From Lentimicrobiaceae bacterium (GTDB lineage Bacteria > Bacteroidota > Bacteroidia > Bacteroidales > Lentimicrobiaceae), in NCBI GenBank assembly GCA_020636745.1, contig JACJXH010000007.1, positions 186,001 to 250,000 of the forward strand: a stretch of 64,000 bases of DNA. Reading direction: 5' to 3'. Shown in pieces: positions 27,721 through 37,572 of this stretch. Within the stretch, counting starts at the first letter, position 1. Every line of letters begins with the position of its first letter. The notes beneath the pieces are model-generated. The model did no database searches and was not told the origin of the DNA. It saw only the letters and a list, made by a program, of their open reading frames with translations. Both the position numbers and the translations under genes were made by a program.

Positions 27721-30700
27721 TTATTTTATCTCTTTTTCAATCCATTTTGAACGGTCAGGTGGTGTAGGAGGCGTTACTTTCTTCACCGGATTTGCCTCCA
27801 GTTCTTTGAGCAATACTTCCACCGCTTTTTCAATTCCGGGGTCGATGCCTTTGGCTAACTGTTCAGGGCGATCTACCACTTCAATATCCGGGTAATCGCC
27901 AATTCCTTCAATGATCCATTCTCCGTTTTCGTCAAATATGCCGAAGCGGGGTACTGAGATGTAGCCACCGTCAACGAGTCCGGCATTGCCGGATATTCCA
28001 ACAAGTCCGCCCCAGGTGCGGGTTCCTATAAGTTTACCAAGTCCAAGTTTTTTGAAGTAATAGGGGAAGGCATCGCCTCCTGATGAGGAATAACCGTTAA
28101 TGAGCATAACTTTTGGGCCGTCGTGGGCAATGGCTGGAGCACGTCCGGGAAGCAGGCCGTTTTGTTGCCAATAGCTTAGTGTTTTCCGGTCGAGCAGGTC
28201 GGCCATGCGGTCGGGAATAAAACCACCTCCGTTGTAACGGTCGTCAATAATCAGCGCTTCTTTGGTGTGGTAGGCATACATGCCACGAAACAGTTCGCGG
28301 TTGCCTTCAACAGCGGTGTTGGGCACATGAATATATCCAATCCGGCCGCCCGATAGCTTGTCTACCATTGCCCTGCGCTCATTTACCCAGTCGAGGTACA
28401 TAAGCTCCAGCTCACTTTTGATTGGAACAATCAGCGAGGTGCGGGCGCCACCGGTTTCAGGGGTGGCGTTTACAGTTATTTCAACTTTTTTATCGGCCTG
28501 ATTTTCAAGGAATGCATAAGGATTTTCCTTTGTTGTTATTTCATGACCATTGATGCTAATCAGGTAGTCGCCTTCCTTTACATTTACTCCTTGCTCTGTT
28601 AACGGGCAACGGCGTTCAGGATTCCAGTTTTCGCTATCATAAATTTTTGCAATACGATATCGTCCGGCAGCCTCATCTGCCACCAGTTCTGCGCCCAGCA
28701 ATCCGCCATCCACGCGTTTAACGTTTTTGAAATCGCCCCAGTTGTTGTAGGCATGACCGACGTTGGTCTCAGCAATAATTTCGCTTAGAATGTAGTCAAG
28801 GTCGGCGCGGTGTCCAACATATGGAAGCAGGGCTCCATAGCGCTGTTTGAGACCAGCCCAGTCGACGCCATGCATGTTGTTTACATAAAAGTAATCGCGG
28901 AAGATTCTCCAGCCATCGGTATATATCTGATTCCATTCTTTGCGTGGGTCAATTTTCATATCCATCTGGCTAAGGTCGAGCTTGCCGGTACCGGGTTTTA
29001 CGCCCGGTGCAATTTTGGTGATTCCGTAATCGCCTCCCGAAGCGTACAATACCATTTTGCCGTCGGCACTAACAACATAACCACCCGTTCTGTCAAGAAT
29101 CTCTTCTGATTTTTCTTCCGATAGGTTATAGCGCATCAGTTTGCCGTTGCTGATATAAAGCAATCCGCCATCGGCAGCAGCCAGACCGAAATAAGTGCCG
29201 GCTTCCATGGGTAAGGCGATAATCCTGTTGACAATGCCTTCCATGTCAATGCTTACTTTTATGCCTTCATCCTGTTTATTGGCCGTAGTTTCGGTTTTTT
29301 TACCGGCTGGCTTTTTAGGCTCATCTGCTTTGGCCGTTTCCCTGATTTCCTCAATGTCGTTCTTGTCTTTAATCAACCTGGGGCCGTCCGACTTTAAGAC
29401 AATGGCATAGATGCGGGTTGCTTTGTTATATAAATAGTCGAACTCAAATCCTGAAAATGCAAGGTTAAAGTCGCGGTTTGAAGCGAAGAAAATATAGTTG
29501 CCGTCTTTGGAGAACACCGGTGAAACATCATCAAAGGTGTTGTCGGTCAATTGGTAATTCTTTGCATCAGCAATGTTGTATACCCATATGGCTGATTGTT
29601 CGTTGCTTCCTTCTTTTTGATAGGTAATCCACTTTGAATCAGGAGAAAAGCTGTAAGAGCGGATTTCTGAATTGGCTGCATGGGTAATTTCGGTTTGTTT
29701 GCCTGTTTGCGTATCGAGCAACCACAGTTTTAAAGTGCGATCGGAATAAACCATGTAGCGGCTGTCGGGCGACCATTCAGCTTCATATTTCCATGCGGCT
29801 GAGTTGCTGGTAAGTTGTTTGGCTTTAGCTCCTTTCTTATTTTCGAGCAGGTAAATTTCATATTCACCCGTTGCATCTGAATAGTAGGATATGTATTTGC
29901 CATCGGGCGACCATGAGGGGTAAAGTTCGCGAATGCCTTGTGTCTGGGTCAGATTTTCAATCATTCCGTTTTCAGCCGGAACCGAAAAGATGTCGCCGCG
30001 GGCGTCAAAAAGAGCTCTTTTACCCGTAGGTGAAATGGAAAAGTTGTTGATGTCGTCCTTTACGTTTTTAAAGTAGGCCACCAGGTTAGGATTATCAAAA
30101 TTCAGATTTACCGTAACTTTTTCTGAAACGCCGGTGGTGAGGTTCAGTTTGTATAAATAACCGCCGTTTTCATAAACAAGCTGTCCGTTTTCACCCGAAG
30201 GCCACATTACATCAAAGTCCTTGTGGAAGGTAAGCTGGTCAGTTTGTTTGGTTTGGGTGTTATATCGATAAATGTTGAGCCTTAAATCGCGATCGGATGC
30301 ATAATAAATATTATCACCAAACCAAGTAGGGCATTGGTCTGTTCCTGCAAAGTCGGTAATTTGTTCCGAAGTGTTATTGGCCAGGTCGTAAATCCACAGA
30401 TTGCTTGCTCTTCCTCCTTTATACCGTTTCCACGTGCGGAATTCCCTGTCAACCGGTGTAAAACAAACTTTGGAAGCATCGGGCGAAAGCACTGCAAATC
30501 CACCGTTTACTATTTGCAGAGGCTTTTCGAACCCTCCATCGAGTCCCACAAGGAAATATTTTCCGTTGCGATCGCCAAACTCAGTGCGATTGCCCCTGAA
30601 CATGATCTGCTTGCTGTCAGGTGTCCAGTCAAGTACCACATTGTCATATCCGCCGCGTGGTGGCATCACGCCTACAGAGTTGTAAAAAGTAAGCTGCCGG

Positions 30701-31005
30701 GGCGAACCGCCTTCTGAAGGAATCACAAATACTTGCCTGCTGCCCGAATATTCGGCAGAGAAAGCAATCCATTTGCCATCAGGAGATATTTTGGGGAAAA
30801 GTTCGAGCCCCTCGTGTGAGGTAAGCCTGCGCGCATTTCCGCCTGTGGCCTCAACAGTCCATATGTCGCCTGCATATACAAAGGCAATGAGGTTTTTATT
30901 GATGTCGGGAAACCGCAGTAAACGCGCGTCGTTTTGGCCTTTCACTCCTGTTGAAATGCAGAGGAGCAGAGTGAAAGCCAGAATTTTATAAAAGTGGTTT
31001 TTCAT
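27721..31005 (-). CDS. Tricorn-like S41 peptidase with beta-propeller and PDZ domains
   Basis: I choose the start at 31005 (MKNHFYKILAFTLLL), which leaves 1094 residues with a signal peptide ending near KGQ. The first half has repeated WD40-like/PD40 blades with the recurring SPDGKWIAFSA and SPDSRYMVYSD signatures. A linker with Lys/Glu-rich stretch, a C1 segment, a PDZ domain (around GDYLISINGHEI) and the S41 C2 domain follow. The nucleophile is in the SSSGGDAFPYYF motif near residue 970. Tricorn homologues degrade peptides released by other proteases. It is probably periplasmic. The gene is complete and single. Confidence 0.93.
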   Translation of the reverse strand: MKNHFYKILAFTLLLCISTGVKGQNDARLLRFPDINKNLIAFVYAGDIWTVEATGGNARRLTSHEGLELFPKISPDGKWIAFSAEYSGSRQVFVIPSEGGSPRQLTFYNSVGVMPPRGGYDNVVLDWTPDSKQIMFRGNRTEFGDRNGKYFLVGLDGGFEKPLQIVNGGFAVLSPDASKVCFTPVDREFRTWKRYKGGRASNLWIYDLANNTSEQITDFAGTDQCPTWFGDNIYYASDRDLRLNIYRYNTQTKQTDQLTFHKDFDVMWPSGENGQLVYENGGYLYKLNLTTGVSEKVTVNLNFDNPNLVAYFKNVKDDINNFSISPTGKRALFDARGDIFSVPAENGMIENLTQTQGIRELYPSWSPDGKYISYYSDATGEYEIYLLENKKGAKAKQLTSNSAAWKYEAEWSPDSRYMVYSDRTLKLWLLDTQTGKQTEITHAANSEIRSYSFSPDSKWITYQKEGSNEQSAIWVYNIADAKNYQLTDNTFDDVSPVFSKDGNYIFFASNRDFNLAFSGFEFDYLYNKATRIYAIVLKSDGPRLIKDKNDIEEIRETAKADEPKKPAGKKTETTANKQDEGIKVSIDMEGIVNRIIALPMEAGTYFGLAAADGGLLYISNGKLMRYNLSEEKSEEILDRTGGYVVSADGKMVLYASGGDYGITKIAPGVKPGTGKLDLSQMDMKIDPRKEWNQIYTDGWRIFRDYFYVNNMHGVDWAGLKQRYGALLPYVGHRADLDYILSEIIAETNVGHAYNNWGDFKNVKRVDGGLLGAELVADEAAGRYRIAKIYDSENWNPERRCPLTEQGVNVKEGDYLISINGHEITTKENPYAFLENQADKKVEITVNATPETGGARTSLIVPIKSELELMYLDWVNERRAMVDKLSGGRIGYIHVPNTAVEGNRELFRGMYAYHTKEALIIDDRYNGGGFIPDRMADLLDRKTLSYWQQNGLLPGRAPAIAHDGPKVMLINGYSSSGGDAFPYYFKKLGLGKLIGTRTWGGLVGISGNAGLVDGGYISVPRFGIFDENGEWIIEGIGDYPDIEVVDRPEQLAKGIDPGIEKAVEVLLKELEANPVKKVTPPTPPDRSKWIEKEIK

Positions 31006-31163
31006 AGGTGGTTGGTTAAAAAAAAGTCGCAAGTTAAACGGTATGCGTTAATCTGAAGGTTAAAAGATGTTAAAAATGTGAATTTTCATTGACAGCTTGG
31101 GCCAGCCCCGAAAAAAACAGGTCATTTTTCTGCAAAAAGAGCAGAAATTTCTGATTATGCTGA

Positions 31164-31607
31164 TTAAACAGGTGGCTGATTTAAGATAAGCCAGTATAAA
31201 CCTATTTCTTTTACAGCAGTTATAAAACTGGCAAAGTCAACAGGCTTTACTATATAACTGTTTACACCAAATTTGTAACTTTCCACAATGTCGCGGTCTT
31301 CTTTCGAAGAGGTGAGGATGACAACCGGAACAGTTTTGGTCATTTCATTTGTTTTGATTTCCTGTAATACTTCCAGCCCGTCAATTTTTGGCAGCTTGAG
31401 ATCAAGGAGTATCAGCCTGGGAAGGATTTCTTTATTTCGCCCTGCAAATTTGTTTCGTGCAAACAGATAATCAAATGCCTGTTCTCCATCCCAAACATGT
31501 ACCAGGTTATTGGCAAGATTGTTTTTCTTTAATGCTCTGATTGTTAATTCGGCATCATCCGGGTTGTCTTCTACCAAAAGGATATCGGTATCGTTGAATT
31601 CATTCAT
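31164..31607 (-). CDS. Stand-alone response regulator receiver protein
   Basis: This 147-residue protein is only a receiver domain: acidic pocket E13/D14, phosphoacceptor D69 (in LLDLKLP), Thr/Ser in VVILTSS and the lysine in YIVKP. It has no output domain. It resembles the Rcp1 group (PDDAELTIRALKK) that pairs with bacteriophytochromes and other histidine kinases through phosphotransfer. No kinase gene is adjacent. Its 5' region is about 220 bp with no recognised promoter. Confidence 0.9.
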   Translation of the reverse strand: MNEFNDTDILLVEDNPDDAELTIRALKKNNLANNLVHVWDGEQAFDYLFARNKFAGRNKEILPRLILLDLKLPKIDGLEVLQEIKTNEMTKTVPVVILTSSKEDRDIVESYKFGVNSYIVKPVDFASFITAVKEIGLYWLILNQPPV

Positions 31608-31828
31608 GCTGCTTGGTTTTTGTGATGAGGCCTGTTTTATTTGAAAAGAGGCTTTTTGTTGGAAAAAGTTGATTTTCAGTATAAAAGTACTAAATTTTCG
31701 TTGTAAATCCCTGTTTTTTTATGTTTTAGAAGGATGTTTTGCTTTTTTGCCTGGAGCATATGTAATTTCCCGTCTATTCGCTATTAATTTTGAAACACCC
31801 GGTGTTTTATAAAAATGTGCTTCGTTTT

Positions 31829-32695
31829 TTATATGTGCTGTTTGCTCTTTGTCAGATGGCGAAGTGCTTCATGAATTTCAGGAAATTGAAACATAAATCC
31901 GGCTTTTTGAAGCCGTTCAGGAATTGCTTTTTGGCCTGAAGTAAGTGTGACTGCTCCTTCTCCGTAGATCAACCTTAACGCAAAGGCCGGGACTGGCAAA
32001 AGAGCCGGTCTGTGAAGGGTTTTCGCAAGTGCTTTTGTAAAACCTGCATTGTTGGTTACTTCAGGAGATGTTAAATTAAAAATGCCATCGATATTTTGTT
32101 CGATTACAAATAAATAGGCATTTATCAAATCTTGTATATGAATCCACGAGAATCCCTGCCGGCCGCTGGCAATCCGTCCTCCAAGACCTGTTTTGAAAGG
32201 TAGAAGCATTTTAGGTAAAGCGCCGCCATCTCTGGAAAGCACTACGCCTAATCTGAAAATGGCTACTTTTGTAAATGCCTTTGATTTAAGGGCTTCAGCT
32301 TCCCAGTCGATGCAAACTTGTGACAAAAAGTCGGTGCCGTGTGCGGTGTTGCTTTCAGTGTAAATTTTATCGCCGGGGTATATGCCAACAGCTGAGGTTG
32401 AGATAAATAGTCCGGGTTTACTTTCGGCCATTTCAATGGCCTGGCTTATCATCCGGGTGGTGAGTATCCGGCTGGCAACAATAGTTTTTTTGTATGATTC
32501 GGTCCAGCGCGCAACTATCGGGGCGCCTGCCAGATGAATTACTATATCCGCATGGCTTACCTTTTCTGCCAGGAATTTTATATCCTTTTCAAAATCAGTT
32601 CTTCCGATGGTTGTTACTTCGTGGTTACGTTGCCTGAGGGCAGACATGAGCTGGGTGCCTACTAAACCGGTTGATCCACTGATTAATACTTTCAT
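31829..32695 (-). CDS. TIGR01777-family SDR oxidoreductase
   Basis: Start at 32695 (MKVLISGSTGLVG) gives 288 residues; the longer reading adds 14 residues without support. It has the Rossmann GxxGxxG at 6-12, the HLAGAPI strand and a C-terminal domain with ALLPVPAFALRL (family-typical DUF1731 region). Members include the E. coli YfcH and plant GC1 homologues; the substrate is unknown. It is divergent from mutA and shares the 175-bp intergenic region with it. A TAATTTTG box on the minus strand lies at 32749-32756. Confidence 0.85.
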   Translation of the reverse strand: MKVLISGSTGLVGTQLMSALRQRNHEVTTIGRTDFEKDIKFLAEKVSHADIVIHLAGAPIVARWTESYKKTIVASRILTTRMISQAIEMAESKPGLFISTSAVGIYPGDKIYTESNTAHGTDFLSQVCIDWEAEALKSKAFTKVAIFRLGVVLSRDGGALPKMLLPFKTGLGGRIASGRQGFSWIHIQDLINAYLFVIEQNIDGIFNLTSPEVTNNAGFTKALAKTLHRPALLPVPAFALRLIYGEGAVTLTSGQKAIPERLQKAGFMFQFPEIHEALRHLTKSKQHI

Positions 32696-32769
32696 ATATA
32701 GAATATTACATATGGCATCCGGGCAAAGTTCTGACATTGATTTACAGACAAAATTATGGTCTAAAAATA

Positions 32770-32798
32770 TTTGCAGGATAAAAAAACCTATACCTTTG
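32770..32798 (+). promoter_or_regulatory. Bacteroidota-type promoter of mutA
   Basis: TTTG (32770-32773), 17 bp, then TACCTTTG (32791-32798). A small hairpin with a GAAA loop, TACC/GGTA, follows near 32809-32821 before the ATG at 32871. Confidence 0.55.
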
Positions 32799-32870
32799 CA
32801 CCGTTTTTACCGAAATGGTAAACAATAAAAGTAAGTAAAAGGTTGTAAAAAACCAATAACCAATACCTCG

Positions 32871-34784
32871 ATGGATAATACAGAAAAGAATAGCAAACCG
32901 GGAGGGCTTTTAACTGAGTTCCCTTGCGTGGCTACGTCCGAATGGGAAGCCAAAATCCTGCAGGACCTAAAGGGTGCCGACTATGAGAAGAAACTCATCT
33001 GGAAAACAGCCGAGGGATTCAGCGTAAAACCTTATTACAGGGCTGAAGACCTGGAGAGTCTGAAGAGTCAGCTGGGCTCACTGCCCGGGCAATTTCCTTA
33101 TGTTCGCGGCACAAAGGCTGTGACCAACGATTGGGAAATATGTCAGGATATTGAAACGGCCATGCCTGAACGTGCCAATGAGTGTGCAATTGATGCTACC
33201 CAAAAAGGCGCCAATGCTTTGTCAATTAATGCTGCAAACCTTAAAGGAGCTGCTGCGGTAGCTACTTTGCTCAAAGGATTGGATACTGCTCGTACCAGTC
33301 TGCATTTCAACTCTTCAAGTTCCTATATTGAATTTCTGGGATGGTTAAAGGAAGGAATTTCCTTATCGGGCAGTAATGCTGCTGAGATAAAAGGTTCTTT
33401 TGACTTTGACCCGATCAGTTATCTTCTGTTAAAAGGAAATTTTCATTACTCACAGGAAGAAGATCTGAATGAAGGTTATGATCTGATTAAACTGGCAGAA
33501 ACTGATTTGCCGGGTTTCAGAGTAATGACTGTAAATGGTCAGTATTTTCATAATTCAGGTTCAACACTGGTTCAGGAGCTTGCTTTTGCACTCGCTTCGG
33601 GCAATGAGTATCTGGCTTATCTTACTGGCAAAGGCCTGAGTGTTGACCAGGTTGCGCCGCGTATGGTGTTTGCTTTCGCCACAGGCTCCAATTATTTTAT
33701 GGAAATTGCCAAGCTGCGTGCTGCCCGTATGTTGTGGGCCCGAATTGTTGAACAATACAAACCTGCTCAATCTGCTTCGGCTCAAATGCGCATCCATGTA
33801 ACCACAGCCAACTGGAACAAAACCATTTACGACCCGTATGTAAATGTGTTGCGTACAGCAACTGAAGCCATGTCAGCCGCTATTGGCGGAGCCGATATGG
33901 TTACGGTGCTTCCTTTTGATTTAAATTACAAGGAGCCCGATGATTTCTCTGTACGTATTGCACGTAACCAGCAAATTATATTGAAAGAAGAATCAAGCCT
34001 CGATAAAGTGGTGGATCCTTCAGCTGGTTCTTATTACATTGAATCACTTACTGCTGCGCTGGCTGATGCTGCCTGGAAACTTTTCCTTGAAGTAGAAGAA
34101 AAGGGAGGTATGATTGAGGCTGTAAAAGCCGGATTTGTTCAGGATTTGGTAAACGAAAGTGCCAAACAGCGTAAGGCCGAGATTGCATCCCGCAAAACGA
34201 TTGTTCTGGGAACCAACCAGCATCCGAATACCCTTGAGAATATGCTTGATAAAATACAGGCTGAAGATGAAGGGGATGAGTCGGAAGCACCAGGTTTGAC
34301 TCCCCGCTATAAAACCATTGAAGTTTTCCGTGGTGCCGATGGATTTGAAGATTTGAGGCTTGCTACTGAAATATGGGAAAATGAAGGCAATAAAAGGCCG
34401 CATGTATTCATGCTCACCATCGGCAACCTTGCTTTCAGAAAAGCACGTGCAGGTTTCAGCACTGGTTTCTTTGGCTGTGCCGGTTACAAAGTTACCGATA
34501 ATGCCGGTTTTGCAACCATCGATGAAGGTGTAAAAGCTGCCATTGATGCCGATGCCGATATTGTGGTTTTGTGCAGTAGCGACGAAGAGTATGCCGAAAT
34601 TGCACCTGCCGCTGCTCAGGCACTCAAAAAAGCTAATCCCGAAATTCAGGTCGTTGTGGCCGGTTTCCCGAAAGAAATTGTAGAGTCTCTGAAAGCTGCC
34701 GGCGTTGATGAATTTATTCATGTCCGCACCAATGTTCTTGAAACTTTATATGCTTTTCAGCAGAAACTTGGCGTAATGCTGTAA
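32871..34784 (+). CDS. mutA: Methylmalonyl-CoA mutase small subunit
   Basis: This 637-residue protein has a TIM-barrel domain homologous to MutB and a C-terminal Rossmann-like domain. As expected for the small subunit, the DxHxxG cobalamin motif is missing: the matching region reads FGCAGYKVTDNAGFAT. The N-terminus (LLTEFPCVATSEWEAKI) is typical. Together with MutB it forms the heterodimer that interconverts succinyl-CoA and methylmalonyl-CoA, a step in propionate formation or consumption. It lies 158 bp upstream of mutB. Confidence 0.93.
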   Translation: MDNTEKNSKPGGLLTEFPCVATSEWEAKILQDLKGADYEKKLIWKTAEGFSVKPYYRAEDLESLKSQLGSLPGQFPYVRGTKAVTNDWEICQDIETAMPERANECAIDATQKGANALSINAANLKGAAAVATLLKGLDTARTSLHFNSSSSYIEFLGWLKEGISLSGSNAAEIKGSFDFDPISYLLLKGNFHYSQEEDLNEGYDLIKLAETDLPGFRVMTVNGQYFHNSGSTLVQELAFALASGNEYLAYLTGKGLSVDQVAPRMVFAFATGSNYFMEIAKLRAARMLWARIVEQYKPAQSASAQMRIHVTTANWNKTIYDPYVNVLRTATEAMSAAIGGADMVTVLPFDLNYKEPDDFSVRIARNQQIILKEESSLDKVVDPSAGSYYIESLTAALADAAWKLFLEVEEKGGMIEAVKAGFVQDLVNESAKQRKAEIASRKTIVLGTNQHPNTLENMLDKIQAEDEGDESEAPGLTPRYKTIEVFRGADGFEDLRLATEIWENEGNKRPHVFMLTIGNLAFRKARAGFSTGFFGCAGYKVTDNAGFATIDEGVKAAIDADADIVVLCSSDEEYAEIAPAAAQALKKANPEIQVVVAGFPKEIVESLKAAGVDEFIHVRTNVLETLYAFQQKLGVML

Positions 34785-34942
34785 ATCCTTTGCCGGATTT
34801 GCTGTTTAATGCCTGAAGTGCTTTGAAATGACAAAACCTGGGTTCGGAAGTATCGATTTTGCCCTTGTGACAAACCTTCGCTGAATCAAAATGACTGTCA
34901 GTTCAAAATCAGTTAACAACAAGTAACTTATACAAAAATCAT

Positions 34943-37078
34943 ATGCGTCCCGATTTTAAAAATGTGAATCTTAACCCGGTTGAAAAGGAATCCGTTGCTT
35001 CTCCTGAAAAGGGAAGTGAATGGATGACTACCGAACAGATTCCGGTCAAACCCGTTTTTACGGCGGCTGACCTGGCAAAAATGGAACACCTTAATTACGC
35101 GGCCGGGATTGCTCCATTCCTTCGTGGTCCATACAGTACTATGTATGTGATGAAGCCATGGACTATCCGCCAGTATGCAGGGTTTTCAACAGCCGAAGAA
35201 TCCAATGCTTTTTATCGTCGTAATCTGGCAGCCGGTCAGATGGGCCTTTCAGTGGCTTTTGACCTGGCAACCCACCGTGGCTACGACTCAGATCACGAAC
35301 GTGTTGTGGGTGATGTGGGTAAGGCTGGTGTTGCCATCGACTCTATCCTCGATATGAAGATTTTGTTCGATCAGATTCCGCTCGATAAAATGTCGGTTTC
35401 TATGACAATGAACGGTGCTGTTCTACCAGTTCTTGCTTTCTATATTGTTGCTGCCGAAGAACAGGGAGTACCAATGGAAAAATTGAGCGGAACTATTCAG
35501 AATGATATTCTGAAGGAGTTTATGGTGCGCAACACCTATATCTATCCACCAGTTCCTTCCATGAAAATTATCGCTGATATTTTTGAATTTACTTCAAAAA
35601 ACATGAAGAAGTTCAATTCTATTTCCATTAGCGGTTACCACATGCAGGAAGCAGGTGCTACAGCCGATATTGAGCTGGCTTATACCCTGGCCGATGGTCT
35701 GGAGTATATCCGCACAGGTATTCAGGCCGGTATTGATGTAGATGCCTTTGCACCCCGTCTTTCATTTTTCTGGGGCATTGGTATGAACCACTTTATGGAA
35801 ATAGCCAAAATGCGCGCTGCACGCCTGCTTTGGGCTAAGATTGTGAAACAGTTCAACCCGAAAGACGCCAAATCAATGGCGCTGCGTACCCATTCTCAAA
35901 CTTCAGGATGGAGTTTGACCGAGCAGGATCCTTTCAACAATGTAACCCGTACAGCTGTTGAAGCGCTTGCTGCATCACTCGGACATACACAGAGTTTGCA
36001 TACCAATGCTTTGGACGAAGCTATTGCTTTGCCCACTGATTTCTCTGCCCGTATTGCCCGTAATACACAGATTTATCTTCAGGAAGAAACCAATATTACC
36101 CGCGTGGTTGACCCCTGGGCTGGTTCATATTATATTGAATCTCTGACCCATGAGTTGGCGCATAAGGCCTGGAAACTGATTGAAGAGGTTGAACAGCTCG
36201 GCGGTATGGCCAAAGCCATTGAAACCGGAATTCCTAAAATGCGTATTGAGGAAGCTGCGGCACGTAAACAGGCACGCATCGACTCAGGTCGCGATACAAT
36301 TGTGGGTATTAACAAATATCGTCTTGCCAAAGAAGACCCGATTGATACACTTGAAGTTGACAATACTGCCGTAAGGGAAGCCCAGCTTAAACGTCTGGCT
36401 GAACTGCGTGCTAACCGCAACAATCAGGATGTGCATCTGGCACTTGATGCACTTACCCGTTCGGCTGAAACCGGCGAAGGCAATTTGCTCGAACTGGCTA
36501 TTGATGCAGCCCGCAAACGTGCTTCATTGGGTGAAATTTCTATGGCACTCGAAAAAGTGTATGGAAGGTATAAAGCCGTGATTCGTTCAATTTCCGGAGT
36601 TTACTCCTCTGAGTCGAAAGACGACAACAGTTTCAGAAAAGCTTGTGAACTGGCCGATAAATTTGCAGCTATGGAAGGCCGCAGGCCTCGTATCATGATT
36701 GCAAAAATGGGGCAGGATGGCCATGACCGGGGTGCCAAAGTGGTAGCAACCGGCTATGCCGATATAGGATTTGATGTTGACATCGGACCTTTGTTCCAGA
36801 CCCCGGCCGAAGCTGCCCGCCAGGCAGTTGAAAATGATGTGCATGTGCTGGGCGTTTCCAGCCTCGCCGCCGGTCATAAAACACTCGTTCCTCAGGTTAT
36901 TGAAGAACTTAAAAAGCTTGGTCGCGAAGATATTATGGTGATTGTGGGTGGCGTAATCCCTCATCAGGATTATGACTTCCTCTACAAAGCCGGTGCAATG
37001 GCCATCTTTGGCCCGGGTACTGTTATTCCTGATGCTGCCATCAAAATGCTTGAAATTTTGATCGACGCAAGGAAATAA
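34943..37078 (+). CDS. mutB: Methylmalonyl-CoA mutase large (catalytic) subunit
   Basis: This 711-residue subunit carries the catalytic TIM barrel (signature RGPYSTMY, WTIRQYAGF and SEMTMNGA-like SMTMNGAVLP). It also has a cobalamin-binding domain whose lower ligand is H594 in GQDGHDRGAKV, followed by the GVSSLAAGHKTLV and GGVIP strands. It uses adenosylcobalamin to rearrange succinyl-CoA and methylmalonyl-CoA. The gene follows mutA and ends at a strong terminator. The usual accessory genes (meaB, epimerase) are not nearby. Confidence 0.97.
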   Translation: MRPDFKNVNLNPVEKESVASPEKGSEWMTTEQIPVKPVFTAADLAKMEHLNYAAGIAPFLRGPYSTMYVMKPWTIRQYAGFSTAEESNAFYRRNLAAGQMGLSVAFDLATHRGYDSDHERVVGDVGKAGVAIDSILDMKILFDQIPLDKMSVSMTMNGAVLPVLAFYIVAAEEQGVPMEKLSGTIQNDILKEFMVRNTYIYPPVPSMKIIADIFEFTSKNMKKFNSISISGYHMQEAGATADIELAYTLADGLEYIRTGIQAGIDVDAFAPRLSFFWGIGMNHFMEIAKMRAARLLWAKIVKQFNPKDAKSMALRTHSQTSGWSLTEQDPFNNVTRTAVEALAASLGHTQSLHTNALDEAIALPTDFSARIARNTQIYLQEETNITRVVDPWAGSYYIESLTHELAHKAWKLIEEVEQLGGMAKAIETGIPKMRIEEAAARKQARIDSGRDTIVGINKYRLAKEDPIDTLEVDNTAVREAQLKRLAELRANRNNQDVHLALDALTRSAETGEGNLLELAIDAARKRASLGEISMALEKVYGRYKAVIRSISGVYSSESKDDNSFRKACELADKFAAMEGRRPRIMIAKMGQDGHDRGAKVVATGYADIGFDVDIGPLFQTPAEAARQAVENDVHVLGVSSLAAGHKTLVPQVIEELKKLGREDIMVIVGGVIPHQDYDFLYKAGAMAIFGPGTVIPDAAIKMLEILIDARK

Positions 37079-37116
37079 TTCTTCAGGACTTCAATCGATT
37101 TTGAATTTATTAACTG

Positions 37117-37147
37117 AAAAGAGACTCCGCTAAGGAGTCTCTTTTTT
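37117..37147 (+). terminator. Rho-independent terminator after mutB
   Basis: AAAAGAGACTCC pairs with GGAGTCTCTTTT around a GCTAA loop, then T. This is one of the strongest terminators in the window. Confidence 0.92.
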
Positions 37148-37315
37148 GCTTTCTTGCAATGCCTGAGGTCATTGCGGGTTGCTTCACCATATGCTTTGCC
37201 TGACAAAGATTTTTTAAGCGTCGGGTATTTGCACTAAATGCCTGATGAACTTCCTCATTGGCAAATGCCTTTAAACAATTGCCGTCAAAAACTGTTATTC
37301 CAGTGCATTATTTAT

Positions 37316-37323
37316 TAATTTTG
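37316..37323 (+). promoter_or_regulatory. Putative -7 element upstream of the SAM riboswitch
   Basis: TAATTTTG is an exact TAnnTTTG match about 33 bp before the riboswitch P1 stem. A standard -33 element is not obvious. Confidence 0.45.
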
Positions 37324-37355
37324 CATCTTCAAACCTAATATTCCATAAGGGAAAA

Positions 37356-37474
37356 GTTTGAATTATAAAGAAGAGGGGAGAGACCAGGCTCTGCGAACCT
37401 CTGGCAACCACAGCCACCACAAGCTGAACGGTGCCAATACCTGTTCCCTGTGAAGGGAAGCTTATAATTGAAAC
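37356..37474 (+). ncRNA. SAM riboswitch (SAM-I type) upstream of metH
   Basis: P1 pairs AATTATAA (37361-37368) with TTATAATT (37462-37469). Between them lie the core elements of a SAM-I aptamer: a GGGAGAGACCAGGCTCTGC stretch, then CCTCTGGCAACC, then the conserved GGTGCCAATACCTG block, and a TTCCC/GGGAA hairpin. Such aptamers bind S-adenosylmethionine and switch off methionine synthesis genes. The aptamer ends about 100 nt before the metH start. I see no T-run terminator there, so control is probably translational. Confidence 0.85.
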
Positions 37475-37572
37475 ACCAGTGCGTTGCGCATTCCCGCTTA
37501 GCCAGATGTGTTTTATTGTTTCATTCACTGTTCACTGCAGCATGCTTTACATGTTTGCCGGAGCTGGTTAAA

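Noticed and set aside
37468..37572. An in-frame N-terminal extension of metH beginning in the SAM riboswitch
   Set aside because: The extension starts at a TTG within the P1 stem of the aptamer and contains no conserved MetH residues; the ATGs at 37573 and 37582 are better starts.
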